A DNA stretch of 64,000 nucleotides from Oscillospiraceae bacterium (GCA_015066225.1 SVOT01000002.1:310001-374000), one strand, 5' to 3'. Positions 1-10,514 are shown, counted from the stretch's first letter. Notes: generated from the sequence alone by a model not told the origin. Translations and numbers: made by a program.

Positions 1-2634
1 GTTGATTTTGTAGCAAATCCCGCCAAACGTAATCTCTTCGGGTGTGATTTCATAGGGGAGAGTGTATTCTCTGTCGCCCATATCATTTTGCTTTGTGATG
101 AGCTTTGTGTCAAAGGGCAAGTCGACCTGTATGCAATTCAGCGGTTTTGCATTTGTATCGTTTTTCTTGAGCGTGAGGGCAAATGATTTTATTTCATAGG
201 GGGCAAAGGATGTAACCAATTTGCCGTCAACAACCGTTGCATCGGCAATGTGCTCCTCGCTTGCGAAAACCTCACGGGCCTTTTCGATTCCGTCGCCAAG
301 GGTGAGGGTAAAGCTTTTAATCTCATTTTTTGTGCCCTCGCCGAGGCGGACAATTATTTCTTCGGATTCCTCTGCTTTTTTCATTGCTCGAAGAATGACG
401 GAGTTATCAGAAACAGAGCCGAAGGAATAGCTTGCACCAAGCTCGCCGTCATGTCTTGTGCAGACGTATGCTGACATTGGCTGTGTGAAAAGCCTTGCCT
501 GGAGCTGTGTGGGTGCGCCGACCTTACCCTTGTGGCTGAAGATACCGAACGAGTAACGGTTAAGCCCTAGATCCATCATTGATTGCATTGAGTCGATTCG
601 GTAGTTATCCTTGGGTGTGTGAACAACCGTAAGGCGAAGGGTGTTGTTGTCGAATTTATCCCAACCGTATTTGCATTCGCTGAGAACAGAAATGCCGAAA
701 TCGCCGTTTTTGTCGGTTAAATCCGCCCATTTCTGTGCGGGTACCTCGTAAAGCTGCTTTGTCATATTCCCGCGCTCAATTGCACCTAATCCCAGGTCGT
801 ATGTTGCTTTTTCGTTTTCAGCGGTGAAGGAGAAAACATTTTTAGCCATTGTTCTGAGTGATTGCCACTCGATTTCGGCTTTTATTTCTACTGTTTCGCC
901 GCCGTCTGAAAGTGAAATTATGTTGGTGAAAATGCTTCGGTCATCCTTTTGGGTAACCTTGAGGGATACCCTTGAAGCACCGTTATCATATTCTTCAATT
1001 TTTATAAGCTTCGGGCTTCTGTCGGGGCGTTTGTCAGCCTCTTTGAAATTCATTTCCCAAGCGGGCCAATCCCAAGAGCCTGTGTAGTTAAAAAGACCGA
1101 GGCTGACAGGTGCCTTGAGAAGCTCCTTGTTGTTTAAGGTTTTGTCGATTATTGAAGAAATATCGCCGTTTTTGTTAAGTGTAACAATGTATTTTTCGTT
1201 TTCGAGAGTGTTGTTTTTTAAAGAAATGACACTCTCGCCGTTGTAGGGTGTTTCGCTTTCTCTGACGTGATATATTTTTGTGCCGAGGCTTTCGACGTCT
1301 GCCGAGAAAACAATTTCTGAAAGACCGTTTTCAAGCTTTTTGCATTGACTTTTTACTTCTTTTTCACCGTCAAAAACTCTGACATAGTTGGCGGAAATGT
1401 TACTGAGCAGAACAGTTACACTGCCGTGGCGGTCAGCCTCAATGGGGTTGAAAACGGCAACAGGTGTACCGGCTGCTCCGTCTGTTTTCATAAGAGCAGT
1501 AATCGCCGAAACAGAGGCTTCAAGCTCGCTTTGAAATTGGTTTATTGAAACGTACAGATCATTCCATGAGCGTTTGTAAACACGCTGGCATGATGTGCCC
1601 GGCATATCGTCGTGGAAATGGTGGGCAATCACACGCTTCCACGAACGTGTCAGGCTTTCGCGGTTGTATTTATATGAGCCAAGCCAATCGCCGATAACGG
1701 AGCCACGCTCTGCCATATCCGCCATATCCTCGGCGTGGCGGTTCCAACGCTTGCTCATAACCCTTGAGGTGTAGCCGCCGATGGCGTGCTCGCTCATAAC
1801 AAGCTCGTTGCTCCAAAGGGGAAGCTTTTCTCTCTGCTCGGGTGTGAGCTTTGTTTCAATGTCACGGTACAGTTCATCTGCTTTTGCCTGATAAACCTCA
1901 ATATCGCTTGTTGCGTTTTCTTTCATAGCTTCTTCAACGTAGGCAACAGAGCATTCCTTGGGTGCACCGCCACGGTCACCTGTTCCGTGGAAAACGGTTG
2001 TCCAAGGCAGGTCGTATTTATCATTTTCCTTGAACTTTTCTTCAATGAAATCCCAATCTCGAAGCTTGTCGAGCGATTTTGAGTATGAGCCGAGCTTTAA
2101 GGTGGAGTAAACCTCCTTGCCGTCAACACCTTTCCATCTGCCAATGTCAAAGGGCACGCCGAAAGCACCGCCCCAGCTGAGCTTCTGTGTTGTGAAGCCC
2201 TTGAGATTTGCGTGGTGCATAACGCTGGGAAGAGCCCAACCAAAACCGAAGCAGTCGGGCAGATAAATATCACAGGAGGTTTTTCCGAATTTGTTGCGGA
2301 AATATGAGTTACCGATAAGAATGTTTCTGAAAAGAGCCTCGGGAGAGGGTACGTTTACGTCGCCGTTTTCAAAGGCGGAGCCGCAGACGTTCCACCTGCC
2401 CTGTTTTATGTAATCGGTCATTTTTGAAAAAAGCCGGGGATAATATTCTTCCATTAACTCGTATCGGTATGAGCCTTCGAAGTTGAAAACGTATTCGGGG
2501 TATTTTTCAAAAAGACGGAAGTTGTCAACCAGCGTGTCATAGAGGTATTTGTCTATTGATTCCTCAAGGTCCCAGCTCCACACCGTGTCAAGGTGGGCGG
2601 TGGCTATTGTGTATATTTTCTTTTTGTGTTCCAT
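1..2634 (-). CDS. GH38 alpha-mannosidase (3' end outside window)
   Basis: The minus-strand frame is open from an ATG at 2634, preceded by AAAGGAG, to the window edge, giving 878 codons without a stop. Glycoside hydrolase family 38 alpha-mannosidases hydrolyse alpha-linked mannose with a zinc-dependent retaining mechanism. Three family signatures are visible: HLDTVW at residues 14-19 (zinc-binding His and Asp), YLPDCFGFG around residues 124-132 with the likely nucleophile Asp127, and HHFHDDMPGTS near residue 340. The rest reads as the beta-sandwich domains usual in this family. No signal peptide is present, so it probably acts in the cytoplasm on imported oligosaccharides. It starts 22 bp after recD2 on the same strand, so the two may be co-transcribed. 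The C-terminus is cut by the window, not by a stop codon. The family call is secure; the substrate linkage cannot be read from sequence. Confidence 0.93.
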   Translation of the reverse strand, partial: MEHKKKIYTIATAHLDTVWSWDLEESIDKYLYDTLVDNFRLFEKYPEYVFNFEGSYRYELMEEYYPRLFSKMTDYIKQGRWNVCGSAFENGDVNVPSPEALFRNILIGNSYFRNKFGKTSCDIYLPDCFGFGWALPSVMHHANLKGFTTQKLSWGGAFGVPFDIGRWKGVDGKEVYSTLKLGSYSKSLDKLRDWDFIEEKFKENDKYDLPWTTVFHGTGDRGGAPKECSVAYVEEAMKENATSDIEVYQAKADELYRDIETKLTPEQREKLPLWSNELVMSEHAIGGYTSRVMSKRWNRHAEDMADMAERGSVIGDWLGSYKYNRESLTRSWKRVIAHHFHDDMPGTSCQRVYKRSWNDLYVSINQFQSELEASVSAITALMKTDGAAGTPVAVFNPIEADRHGSVTVLLSNISANYVRVFDGEKEVKSQCKKLENGLSEIVFSADVESLGTKIYHVRESETPYNGESVISLKNNTLENEKYIVTLNKNGDISSIIDKTLNNKELLKAPVSLGLFNYTGSWDWPAWEMNFKEADKRPDRSPKLIKIEEYDNGASRVSLKVTQKDDRSIFTNIISLSDGGETVEIKAEIEWQSLRTMAKNVFSFTAENEKATYDLGLGAIERGNMTKQLYEVPAQKWADLTDKNGDFGISVLSECKYGWDKFDNNTLRLTVVHTPKDNYRIDSMQSMMDLGLNRYSFGIFSHKGKVGAPTQLQARLFTQPMSAYVCTRHDGELGASYSFGSVSDNSVILRAMKKAEESEEIIVRLGEGTKNEIKSFTLTLGDGIEKAREVFASEEHIADATVVDGKLVTSFAPYEIKSFALTLKKNDTNAKPLNCIQVDLPFDTKLITKQNDMGDREYTLPYEITPEEITFGGICYKIN

Positions 2635-2656
2635 ATCGTTTTCTCCTTTGAAAGGG

Positions 2657-4849
2657 TTATTCCTTTGCTAAAAAGTGGGCAAGCGCCGAGTAGCGCTTTG
2701 CTTTTTTGTCGTTGAGAGCCATTGCGTGAATCTGCTGAGCTGAGCCGATTGTAACCAATAATTCTCTTGCCCTTGTTACGGCTGTGTATAAAAGGTTTCT
2801 GTATGCAAGATTCGGTACAAGATTTGATATTGGCAGAACAACTGCTTTGAATTCGCTGCCCTGACTTTTGTGAACGGTTACAGCGTATGCAAGCTCAAGC
2901 TCGCTGAGGTATTCTGCGGGAATAACGGCGATTTTACCCTCGAAATCAACAACCGCAACACCCGCTTTCGGGTCAACGGTTTTTAAAATACCGATATCGC
3001 CGTTGAATATTCCCGTGCCTTTTTCTTCATCGGTTTCCCACTCAATATTGTAGTTGTTTTTTATCTGCATTATCTTGTCGCCCTCGCGGAAAATCTGACC
3101 CGCAACGGTGATTTCGTTTTTCTTTTTATGGGGAGGGTTGAGCGTTTCCTGTAAAAGGCGGTTGAGGTTGTGAGTACCTGTTTCACCTTTTTTGGAGGGG
3201 CAGATAACCTGAACGTCTGTCAGCGGGTCCATATTATATGCTTCCGGAAGTCTTTCGCAACAGATTTTAATAACCGTCTGAGCGGCAGATGATGCCAAAG
3301 GTCTTTCTATGTGGAAAAAGTCCGTGTTGTCGTTTGAAAGGTCAGGGATTTCACCTGCCACTATTTTGTGAGCATTTGTTACTATTTTGCTTTCAAGAGC
3401 CTGTCTGAAAACCTGGTTAAGACAAACAACAGGCAACACCTCAGAAAGAATAAGGTCGTGCAGAACATTTCCGGCTCCCACGGGGGGCAGCTGGTCACTG
3501 TCGCCAACAAGAATAAGGCGGCAACCAAGGGGTAACGCCTCAAGAAGACTTGCAAAAAGGTGAATGTCTATCATCGAAAGCTCGTCAAGAATAAGTGCAT
3601 TGCATTCAAGTGGGTTTGAAATGTTCCGGCGAAAAACAGGACGGTCATTTTCATCCCATTCAACCTCAAGAAGACGGTGGATGGTTTTGGCATCCATACC
3701 CGTTACCTCGCTCATTCGCTTGGCGGCTCTGCCTGTTGGTGCGGCAAGGGCAATATCAAGACCCTGGTATTTGAAAATGCTTATTATACCCTTGATGGTG
3801 GTGGTTTTTCCCGTACCCGGTCCGCCCGTCAGAACAAGAAGACCTTTTTTTGCGGCGGTGGCGATTGCAAGGCGTTGCTGTTCCTCATAGGTGATGTTAT
3901 TAGTTTTTTCAACGTCGTCTATCCAGGCGGCAAGCCTTGATGAACCCTCGGGCGGGTAATCTGAAACTAGTCTTATTCTTTGTGCAATTTTTGTTTCGGC
4001 GGTATATGCCGAGGGGATAAAAACAAATTCCTCTTTATTTATTGTTTCGCATTTCAGTTGACCCGTTGCAACTAATTTATCAATAGCTATGTCAACCTCG
4101 TCAGGGGTAATTTCAAGAAATTCGGAGCAGGGCTTTAGGAGCTTCTCTCTCGGCAGACACGTGTGCCCGCTTTGGTTTGCGTTGTGGCGAACAACGTGCA
4201 GAATACCCTCAGCAGTTCTGCAATCGGGCAAGGGCTTTTTGGGTAATTTTTCCTCAATCATTTCTGCCCTTTCAAAGCTTATGCCGATACCGAGACCGCA
4301 TAAATAATAGGGGTTTTCCTCCACCCTTTCAACAGAGTGTATGCCGCTGTGCTTGTATATTTTCACACATTCCGCAGGTGTCAGCCCGTATTTTTCAAGG
4401 GCAAGCATAACCGTGCGCATGGCAAACTGACGCTTGAATTCTTCGCCCAAGGCCTTTGCCTGCTCTTCGGAAATACCCTTGATTGAAGCAAGACGCAATG
4501 GCTCCTTGTCAAGAACATCCAGTGTTTCGCCCCCGAATTTTTCAACAATGCTCATCGCCTTTTTCGGGCCGATGCCGCGTATTACGCCGGAAGCCAGATA
4601 TTTATAGATTTGCTCGGTGGTTTCGGGCATACATCTTGAAAGCGAGGATACCTTGAACTGTCTGCCGTATGATGGGTGAGTGGTATATACACCTGTCAGG
4701 GTGACGGTTTCGCCGGGGTTAACCTCCGGCATAATGCCAACTGCCGTCAGATAATCATTATTGCAGTCAATATCCATAACGGTGTAGCCGTTGGTATCGT
4801 TTCGGTATGTGACCTCTTCAACCGTGCCGGTTACGGTCATTTCATCCAT
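2657..4849 (-). CDS. recD2: RecD2-type ATP-dependent DNA helicase
   Basis: This 730-residue protein is a superfamily 1B 5'-3' DNA helicase of the RecD2 type, the form that works without RecBC and supports replication and repair. An N-terminal OB-like region is followed by helix-hairpin-helix motifs (for example GVIRGIGPKKA near residue 90). The motor has Walker A LTGGPGTGKTTT around residues 340-350, a LILDELSMID box, GDSDQLPPVG and a C-terminal AVTVHKSQGSEF motif. The length is normal for RecD2. The ATG at 4849 has AGGAGAG at a good distance. It lies upstream of the mannosidase on the same strand and diverges from the GH2 gene across about 150 bp. Confidence 0.95.
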   Translation of the reverse strand: MDEMTVTGTVEEVTYRNDTNGYTVMDIDCNNDYLTAVGIMPEVNPGETVTLTGVYTTHPSYGRQFKVSSLSRCMPETTEQIYKYLASGVIRGIGPKKAMSIVEKFGGETLDVLDKEPLRLASIKGISEEQAKALGEEFKRQFAMRTVMLALEKYGLTPAECVKIYKHSGIHSVERVEENPYYLCGLGIGISFERAEMIEEKLPKKPLPDCRTAEGILHVVRHNANQSGHTCLPREKLLKPCSEFLEITPDEVDIAIDKLVATGQLKCETINKEEFVFIPSAYTAETKIAQRIRLVSDYPPEGSSRLAAWIDDVEKTNNITYEEQQRLAIATAAKKGLLVLTGGPGTGKTTTIKGIISIFKYQGLDIALAAPTGRAAKRMSEVTGMDAKTIHRLLEVEWDENDRPVFRRNISNPLECNALILDELSMIDIHLFASLLEALPLGCRLILVGDSDQLPPVGAGNVLHDLILSEVLPVVCLNQVFRQALESKIVTNAHKIVAGEIPDLSNDNTDFFHIERPLASSAAQTVIKICCERLPEAYNMDPLTDVQVICPSKKGETGTHNLNRLLQETLNPPHKKKNEITVAGQIFREGDKIMQIKNNYNIEWETDEEKGTGIFNGDIGILKTVDPKAGVAVVDFEGKIAVIPAEYLSELELAYAVTVHKSQGSEFKAVVLPISNLVPNLAYRNLLYTAVTRARELLVTIGSAQQIHAMALNDKKAKRYSALAHFLAKE

Positions 4850-4937
4850 TTTGTGTCTCTCCTAAAATAAGTTTGGTTTATTTTAACACAAATGACCGAT
4901 AATTGCGATATTTTTCGGAAAATATATTAATAATTAA

Positions 4938-4966
4938 TTGAAAAGAATATGTCTGTATGATAATAT
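4938..4966 (+). promoter_or_regulatory. Putative promoter of the GH2-GH78 pair
   Basis: TTGAAA at 4938-4943 and TAATAT at 4961-4966 are separated by 17 bp, about 35 bp upstream of the GH2 start. An alternative -10, GATAAT, overlaps it at 4959-4964. The match to sigma-A consensus is moderate. Confidence 0.45.
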
Positions 4967-5001
4967 ATTAAGGTAATTTATCCGTGACGGAGGAATGTTA
5001 A

Positions 5002-8000
5002 ATGAAGTACATACTCGACAAGCTCAATCATTGCACCTTTAAAAAGGTCGAGGCAGGCAGACTGGCACCCAGAGCCTATGCAATACCTCACAAAAAATCC
5101 GCCGATGCCAAAAGGGCGGATTATAAAACCGAGCGTTTCAACAGCGATGTTGTAAGCGTGCTTTCCGGCGAGTGGGAGTTTAAATACTACAAGAAAAAAT
5201 CAAAGCTTCCCGCAACACTTGACACGTCAAAAATCAAGTTCGATAAAATCACCGTGCCCTCAACCTGGCAGAGAACAGGCTACGAGGAGCCCGTTTATAT
5301 CAACTGCCCCTATAGCTTTGATCCAAGAGCGTTGGGCGGTGAAAAGGGTCAGGGTGTAAAGCCCCCTGAAATTCCCGACGATTTTTCCTGCGGTATATAT
5401 CGCAAATGGCTTACCATCGACAAAAAGGCGGAAAACTACGTGCTTTGCTTCCTTGGCATTGCCTCTTGTGTTGATCTATATATAAACGGCATTTTTGTGG
5501 GCTACGGCGAGGGCTCCCACAACTCCTATGAATTCGACGTTTCGGATTTTCTCAAGGTTGGCGAAAACGAAATTATTGCTGTTGTTCACAAATGGTGTAA
5601 CGGTTCATATCTTGAGGCTCAGGATATGTTCAGAGAAAACGGCATTTTCCGTGACGTTCTTCTTTATTCCTATGACAAATGCTATATTAACGATTTTGAA
5701 GCAATTCCCCATAAAAAGGGTAAAAAATATAATCTTGATATCAAGGTTGCCCTCAAGGGTGCATTGAGTGCAACTAAGATTAAGGCTTCTCTTTATGACG
5801 GCAAAGAGCTTATCGCACAAAGCGAGGCAGACGGCGGTGCAGAGGTTAATATGTCAATGAACGCTCTCGACGTTAAGGAGTGGAGCGCAGAAATTCCCAG
5901 GCTTTATGAATTGTTCATCACCCTTTCAAATTCAAAGGGTGAGGTTATGACAATCCGCCAGTACGTCGGCTTCAAAAAAATCGAAATAAAAGAACAGGTG
6001 TTCCTCTTTAACGGCAAAAAAATCAAGCTCAAGGGTGTTAACCACCACGACACACATCAGAAAACGGGCTACGTTATGAGCTTTGCTGACCTTGAAAAAG
6101 ATGTTCAGCTTATGAAGGAGTTCAATGTAAACTGCGTCAGAACTTCTCACTACCCGCCCGACCCCTTCTTTATCGAGCTTTGCGACCACTACGGTCTTTA
6201 TGTTGTTGATGAAGCTGATATCGAAACCCACGGTATATGGGACTTGGGCTGTGACGGCGGTGCAATCAGCCACGATCTTAAATGGGCTCCCCGGTATATG
6301 GACAGAGTCAAGAGAATGTATTACCGTGACAGAACACACACCTCAATTATTATGTGGAGCCTCGGTAACGAATCCTGGGGCTACAAATGTCACGATAAAT
6401 GCTACAAAATGCTCAAGAGCTTCGGAACGGAAATACCCGTTCATTACGAGGGCGTTTGTCGCACGAGGCGTTACCATTATGACGTTTTCTCTGAGATGTA
6501 CACACATCAGGATGATATGATAAAAATGCGCGAGGGTAAACGTGGCAAGCAATATAAGGAAGTTCCCTTCTATCTTTGCGAATACTGTCACGCAATGGGT
6601 GTCGGCCCCGGTGCACTCGAAGAATATATGCAGATTTTCTTCTCTGACGATATGTTTATGGGTGGCTGCATCTGGGAATGGGCAGATCACTCCGTTCTTC
6701 ACGACGGCACAGATAAATATAAATATCAGTACACCTACGGCGGTGACCACGGCGAAAAGCTTCACGACGGTTGCTTCTGTGTTGACGGTCTTTTCTATCC
6801 CGACAGAACACCGCACACAGGCGCATATGAAATGAAAAACTGCTACCGCCCCATAAGAGCAACGAAGCTTTCCGGCAACAAGCTTACTCTTCTCAACACA
6901 AACCGCTTCCTTGCAACCGACGACATCGAGGTTTATTGGGAGGTTCAGGAGAACGGAGTTGTTCTCAACTGCGGCTCCTTTGTGACAGCTATTGCTCCCG
7001 AAAAAGAGCAGACCTTTAAAATTGATTTACCCAAGGTGAATTACGATAAAAACACATATCTCAACCTCACATATCTCAAGGGCGATTTCGAGGTTGCAAA
7101 AGAACAGCTCACTCTTTCAGAGGCACCGTTTATTCAGCCCTCACTTGAAATGGGCAAGGTTTCAATAACCTCTGAGGATGAAAAGCTCACAGTTAAATTC
7201 CCCGCCGGCTCAGTAGAATTTTCTGAGGTTACAGGCGAAATGCTTTCGTACAAGGCAAACGGCGTTTCTGTTCTCAACAAAGAGCCTGTTTCACACAAGG
7301 GCTTCCTTCTCAACCTTTCAAGAGCCTATGTTGATAATGACCGCTGGATTATTGAGGATTGGGAAAATCACAATCTCTTAGACCCCAAAATTGTGCTTGA
7401 GGATATGAGTGCAGAGGTGAAATCCGGCGTTGCATCCGTAAGCGAATATCTGTCTGTTTACGGCAAGGAGGATGTGCTTTTCAATGCCAACGTTCTTTAC
7501 ATCATCGGCGCAAACGGCGTAATTGATATTGAGGTTGCCATCGCTCCCGACAAAGACAGCAAGGAGCAGTTCTATGATGTAGCTGCATTAGGTCTTACTT
7601 TTGAGGCAGACAAGAAATTCAGCGAAATCGAATATTTCGGCAGGGGCGAAAAGGAAAATTACAACGACTTTAATTCCCACGCACCTATCGGCCTTTATAA
7701 ATCAACCGTTGCAGATGAGCACGAGCCCTACATCCGTCCGCAGGATAACTCAAACCACTCCGATGTTTCATATCTCAAGCTCAGAAACGACAAGGGTGAC
7801 GAGATTCTTATCTATTCTGACAAGCGCTTTGATTTTAATGTTCACAACTATACTCAGGCACTTCTTCAGAAGGCAGACCACCGTGAGGATGTTTATGACC
7901 AGAAAACAACCTTTGTAACCCTTAACGGCTATACAAAGGGAACGGGCACGGGCTCCTGCGGACCTGCAACACTTCCGCAGTACAGCATTGATGCTTCTAA

Positions 8001-8049
8001 AGAAAAAACATTCAATTTTATTATTGCTCCCCAAAAGGCTGAGAAATAA
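5002..8049 (+). CDS. lacZ: GH2 beta-galactosidase (LacZ-type)
   Basis: This 1015-residue protein has the full LacZ-type GH2 layout: a jelly-roll sugar-binding domain, an immunoglobulin-like domain, a TIM barrel, then the C-terminal beta-gal small-chain domain. The catalytic acid is Glu457 in SLGNESWG and the nucleophile is Glu527 in YLCEYCHAMG. The ADIETHG motif typical of the family is also present. Such enzymes remove terminal beta-galactose by a retaining mechanism. There is no signal peptide, so it is likely cytoplasmic. GGAGG sits 8 bp before the ATG. The gene is followed after 8 bp by the GNAT-GH78 gene, suggesting a two-gene operon for galactose- and rhamnose-containing glycans. Beta-galactosidase is the likeliest activity, but some GH2 members are glucuronidases or mannosidases. 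Confidence 0.93.
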   Translation: MKYILDKLNHCTFKKVEAGRLAPRAYAIPHKKSADAKRADYKTERFNSDVVSVLSGEWEFKYYKKKSKLPATLDTSKIKFDKITVPSTWQRTGYEEPVYINCPYSFDPRALGGEKGQGVKPPEIPDDFSCGIYRKWLTIDKKAENYVLCFLGIASCVDLYINGIFVGYGEGSHNSYEFDVSDFLKVGENEIIAVVHKWCNGSYLEAQDMFRENGIFRDVLLYSYDKCYINDFEAIPHKKGKKYNLDIKVALKGALSATKIKASLYDGKELIAQSEADGGAEVNMSMNALDVKEWSAEIPRLYELFITLSNSKGEVMTIRQYVGFKKIEIKEQVFLFNGKKIKLKGVNHHDTHQKTGYVMSFADLEKDVQLMKEFNVNCVRTSHYPPDPFFIELCDHYGLYVVDEADIETHGIWDLGCDGGAISHDLKWAPRYMDRVKRMYYRDRTHTSIIMWSLGNESWGYKCHDKCYKMLKSFGTEIPVHYEGVCRTRRYHYDVFSEMYTHQDDMIKMREGKRGKQYKEVPFYLCEYCHAMGVGPGALEEYMQIFFSDDMFMGGCIWEWADHSVLHDGTDKYKYQYTYGGDHGEKLHDGCFCVDGLFYPDRTPHTGAYEMKNCYRPIRATKLSGNKLTLLNTNRFLATDDIEVYWEVQENGVVLNCGSFVTAIAPEKEQTFKIDLPKVNYDKNTYLNLTYLKGDFEVAKEQLTLSEAPFIQPSLEMGKVSITSEDEKLTVKFPAGSVEFSEVTGEMLSYKANGVSVLNKEPVSHKGFLLNLSRAYVDNDRWIIEDWENHNLLDPKIVLEDMSAEVKSGVASVSEYLSVYGKEDVLFNANVLYIIGANGVIDIEVAIAPDKDSKEQFYDVAALGLTFEADKKFSEIEYFGRGEKENYNDFNSHAPIGLYKSTVADEHEPYIRPQDNSNHSDVSYLKLRNDKGDEILIYSDKRFDFNVHNYTQALLQKADHREDVYDQKTTFVTLNGYTKGTGTGSCGPATLPQYSIDASKEKTFNFIIAPQKAEK

Positions 8050-8057
8050 GGTGCGTT

Positions 8058-10430
8058 ATGAAACAAAGATTTGAAAAAGTAGATTTTTCAGACAAGCTTT
8101 TTAAAAACATTATCGCTCTTCGCCGTGAGGTTTTTTGCGGCGAGGAGGGTGAAAAAGCTTCATTTATAAAAGACAGCCGCGATGAAAAGGGCTTTCACGT
8201 TGTTTGCGCAATAGGTGACGAGCTTCTCGGCTGCGGCAGCCTTTATGATAACGGCGACGGCGAATTTGAAATATCAAAGATTGCCGTCAGTAAGGATTAC
8301 AGAAATTTCGGAATAGGAAGCAGCATTTTAAAAGAATTACGTAAAATTGCCAAAGAACATGGCGCAAAAAGCATTGTTGGCGAAAGCCTTGCGGAGTGCG
8401 TCGGCTTCTTTACAAAAAACGGCATTCCCTATGAAAATATTGCATTCGAAAAAGAGGGGAGAAGATATATAAAATATAATCTTAACCTTGTTTTTGAGGG
8501 TGCCGAATGGCTGGAATTTCAGAATACAGAGGCGGTTATTGCACGTTGTGATTTCGTGCTGGATAAAAAGATACCCGCAGACCTGTTTGTTACGGGACTT
8601 GGCTACTGCAACGTTTACGTGAACGGTAAAAGCATTACCGACAAGGTGCTTTACCCTGCCTGGACAAACTTCGATTTTATGGATACGGCAAATATGGAGT
8701 ACCCCATATTTGATAAAATGACACGCAGAATTGTCTATGAAAAAATTGACGTTTCAAAATTCTTGAAAAAAGGCGAAAACACAATCGTTTTTCATATTGG
8801 CGGCGGCTGGTATGCACAGCACGAATGCCCCAATGAGGGTGTAAAATGCTATGGCGACGGCAATTTAAAGCTTTGCTTCAAGCTCCTGAGCGGTAAAGCA
8901 ATAATTGCAAAAAGCGATAGCGCGGTGAAATACACAAAATCCTATGTCAAAAGAGCCAGCGTATATTACGGCGAGGATCAGGATTCAAGAATCGGCTTTT
9001 ATGACTTTTCTGATATTTCGTATTCAACAGATGGCTGGAAAACTCCCGAAATAATTCCCGCACCCGTTTCTGTTCTCAATGAAGCAGATTTCACCCCGGA
9101 TAGAATTATAAGAAAGCTCAAGCCAAAATGTATTTTCAGAAAAGGCGATTACGCTATTTATGACATTGGCGAAAACATTGCAGGTTACCCTGTTGTTGAA
9201 TTCATAGAAGATGCATACACGGGCGAAAGCTGTGTTATGCGTTTTGCTGAGAATTTGAATAAAGAAGGCGGCCTCGATTTTCATTCTGCAGGCGGGGAAT
9301 TCCGTATGCAGAAGGATACGTATATTTACGACAACAAATGCAAAGCCTTCCACCCGCAATTCACCTGGCACGGGGCAAGATATTTTGACGTTCTGGGCAG
9401 GGTAGAGGTGAAAGAATACAGAGTTGTTCACACAGATCTGAAGCCCATTGTAAAGTTTAAATCTTCAAATGAAACACTGCAATGGATTTTTGATGCATAC
9501 ATAAGAACGCAGAACTCCAATGTTCACGGTTGCGTTCCCTCAGACTGCCCCCACCGTGAAAGACTTGGCTACACGGGTGACGGTCAGCTGACGGTGAATG
9601 CCGTTATGACCTGCTTTGATGCAGAGAGTATGTATCGCAAGTGGATTCGTGACGTTGCGGATTGTCAGGATATTTTCAACGGCCACGTTCAGCACACCGC
9701 ACCGTTCTATGGCGGTGGCGGCGGCCCCGGCGGTTGGGGTGGTGCTATGGTTATTGTGCCGTACGCATTCTACAAGCACTACGGCGATAAGACTTTAATT
9801 GAGAAGTATTATCCCAATATGCTCCGCTACCTTGATTACCTTGAAAGCCACAGCGAGAAGGGTCTTGTGGTGCGTGAGGAAAAGGGGGGCTGGTGTCTTG
9901 GCGATTGGTGTTCACCAAAAAACAAAAATCTTATCCCCGAGCCATTTGTCAACACATATTTCCACCTCAAAACCCTTAAAATGACAATGGAGCTTGCAGA
10001 AGCTCTCGGAAAGCCGCAAAAGGAACTGAAAGCCCGCTATGAAACTGTCAAAAAGGCGTTTCTTGAAAAATATTACGACAAGAAAACCGCTACCTTCTGC
10101 GGTTCTGTCGAAGCCTGCGATGCCTATGGCTATGACCTTGGTCTGGGCAACGAAAAAACGCTAAAGGCGATTGTTGAAAAATATGAAAAGCTGGGTCAGT
10201 TTGACACGGGTATTTTCGGAACTGACATTCTTATCAGAACGCTTTGTGAAAACGGGCATAAGGATTTGGCGTTCAAGCTCCTTACAAGCGAGAAAGAAAA
10301 TTCCTTCTTCAATATGAAAAAACAGGGTGCAACCACCCTTTGGGAAAATTGGGACGGTTGCGATTCCCACAGCCATCCGATGTTTGGGGCGGTTGTTGAG
10401 TATATCGTTAAGTATTTTAATGAAATATAA
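8058..10430 (+). CDS. GNAT acetyltransferase-GH78 alpha-L-rhamnosidase fusion
   Basis: One uninterrupted 790-residue frame joins two families. Residues 1 to about 140 look like a complete GNAT N-acetyltransferase, with strands before the acetyl-CoA loop YRNFGIGSSIL near residue 80. Residues from about 150 follow the GH78 pattern: a rhamnosidase N-terminal sugar-binding domain with GLGYCNVYVNGKSI, then the (alpha/alpha)6 catalytic domain with SDCPHRERLGYTGDGQ near residue 494 and TLWENWDG near the C-terminus. GH78 enzymes remove terminal alpha-L-rhamnose by inversion. No signal peptide is seen. It follows the GH2 gene by 8 bp and is probably co-transcribed. The N-terminal acetyltransferase is unusual for this family. 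It could act on the released sugar or on a separate metabolite, and neither is shown by sequence. Confidence 0.85.
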   Translation: MKQRFEKVDFSDKLFKNIIALRREVFCGEEGEKASFIKDSRDEKGFHVVCAIGDELLGCGSLYDNGDGEFEISKIAVSKDYRNFGIGSSILKELRKIAKEHGAKSIVGESLAECVGFFTKNGIPYENIAFEKEGRRYIKYNLNLVFEGAEWLEFQNTEAVIARCDFVLDKKIPADLFVTGLGYCNVYVNGKSITDKVLYPAWTNFDFMDTANMEYPIFDKMTRRIVYEKIDVSKFLKKGENTIVFHIGGGWYAQHECPNEGVKCYGDGNLKLCFKLLSGKAIIAKSDSAVKYTKSYVKRASVYYGEDQDSRIGFYDFSDISYSTDGWKTPEIIPAPVSVLNEADFTPDRIIRKLKPKCIFRKGDYAIYDIGENIAGYPVVEFIEDAYTGESCVMRFAENLNKEGGLDFHSAGGEFRMQKDTYIYDNKCKAFHPQFTWHGARYFDVLGRVEVKEYRVVHTDLKPIVKFKSSNETLQWIFDAYIRTQNSNVHGCVPSDCPHRERLGYTGDGQLTVNAVMTCFDAESMYRKWIRDVADCQDIFNGHVQHTAPFYGGGGGPGGWGGAMVIVPYAFYKHYGDKTLIEKYYPNMLRYLDYLESHSEKGLVVREEKGGWCLGDWCSPKNKNLIPEPFVNTYFHLKTLKMTMELAEALGKPQKELKARYETVKKAFLEKYYDKKTATFCGSVEACDAYGYDLGLGNEKTLKAIVEKYEKLGQFDTGIFGTDILIRTLCENGHKDLAFKLLTSEKENSFFNMKKQGATTLWENWDGCDSHSHPMFGAVVEYIVKYFNEI

Positions 10431-10514
10431 CGCAATCCGTCACCTTGACTAAAAAAACATATGTAACATATTGGTATTTTTAACCTTTAAACTATGGAAA
10501 AATCCAAAAAGATG

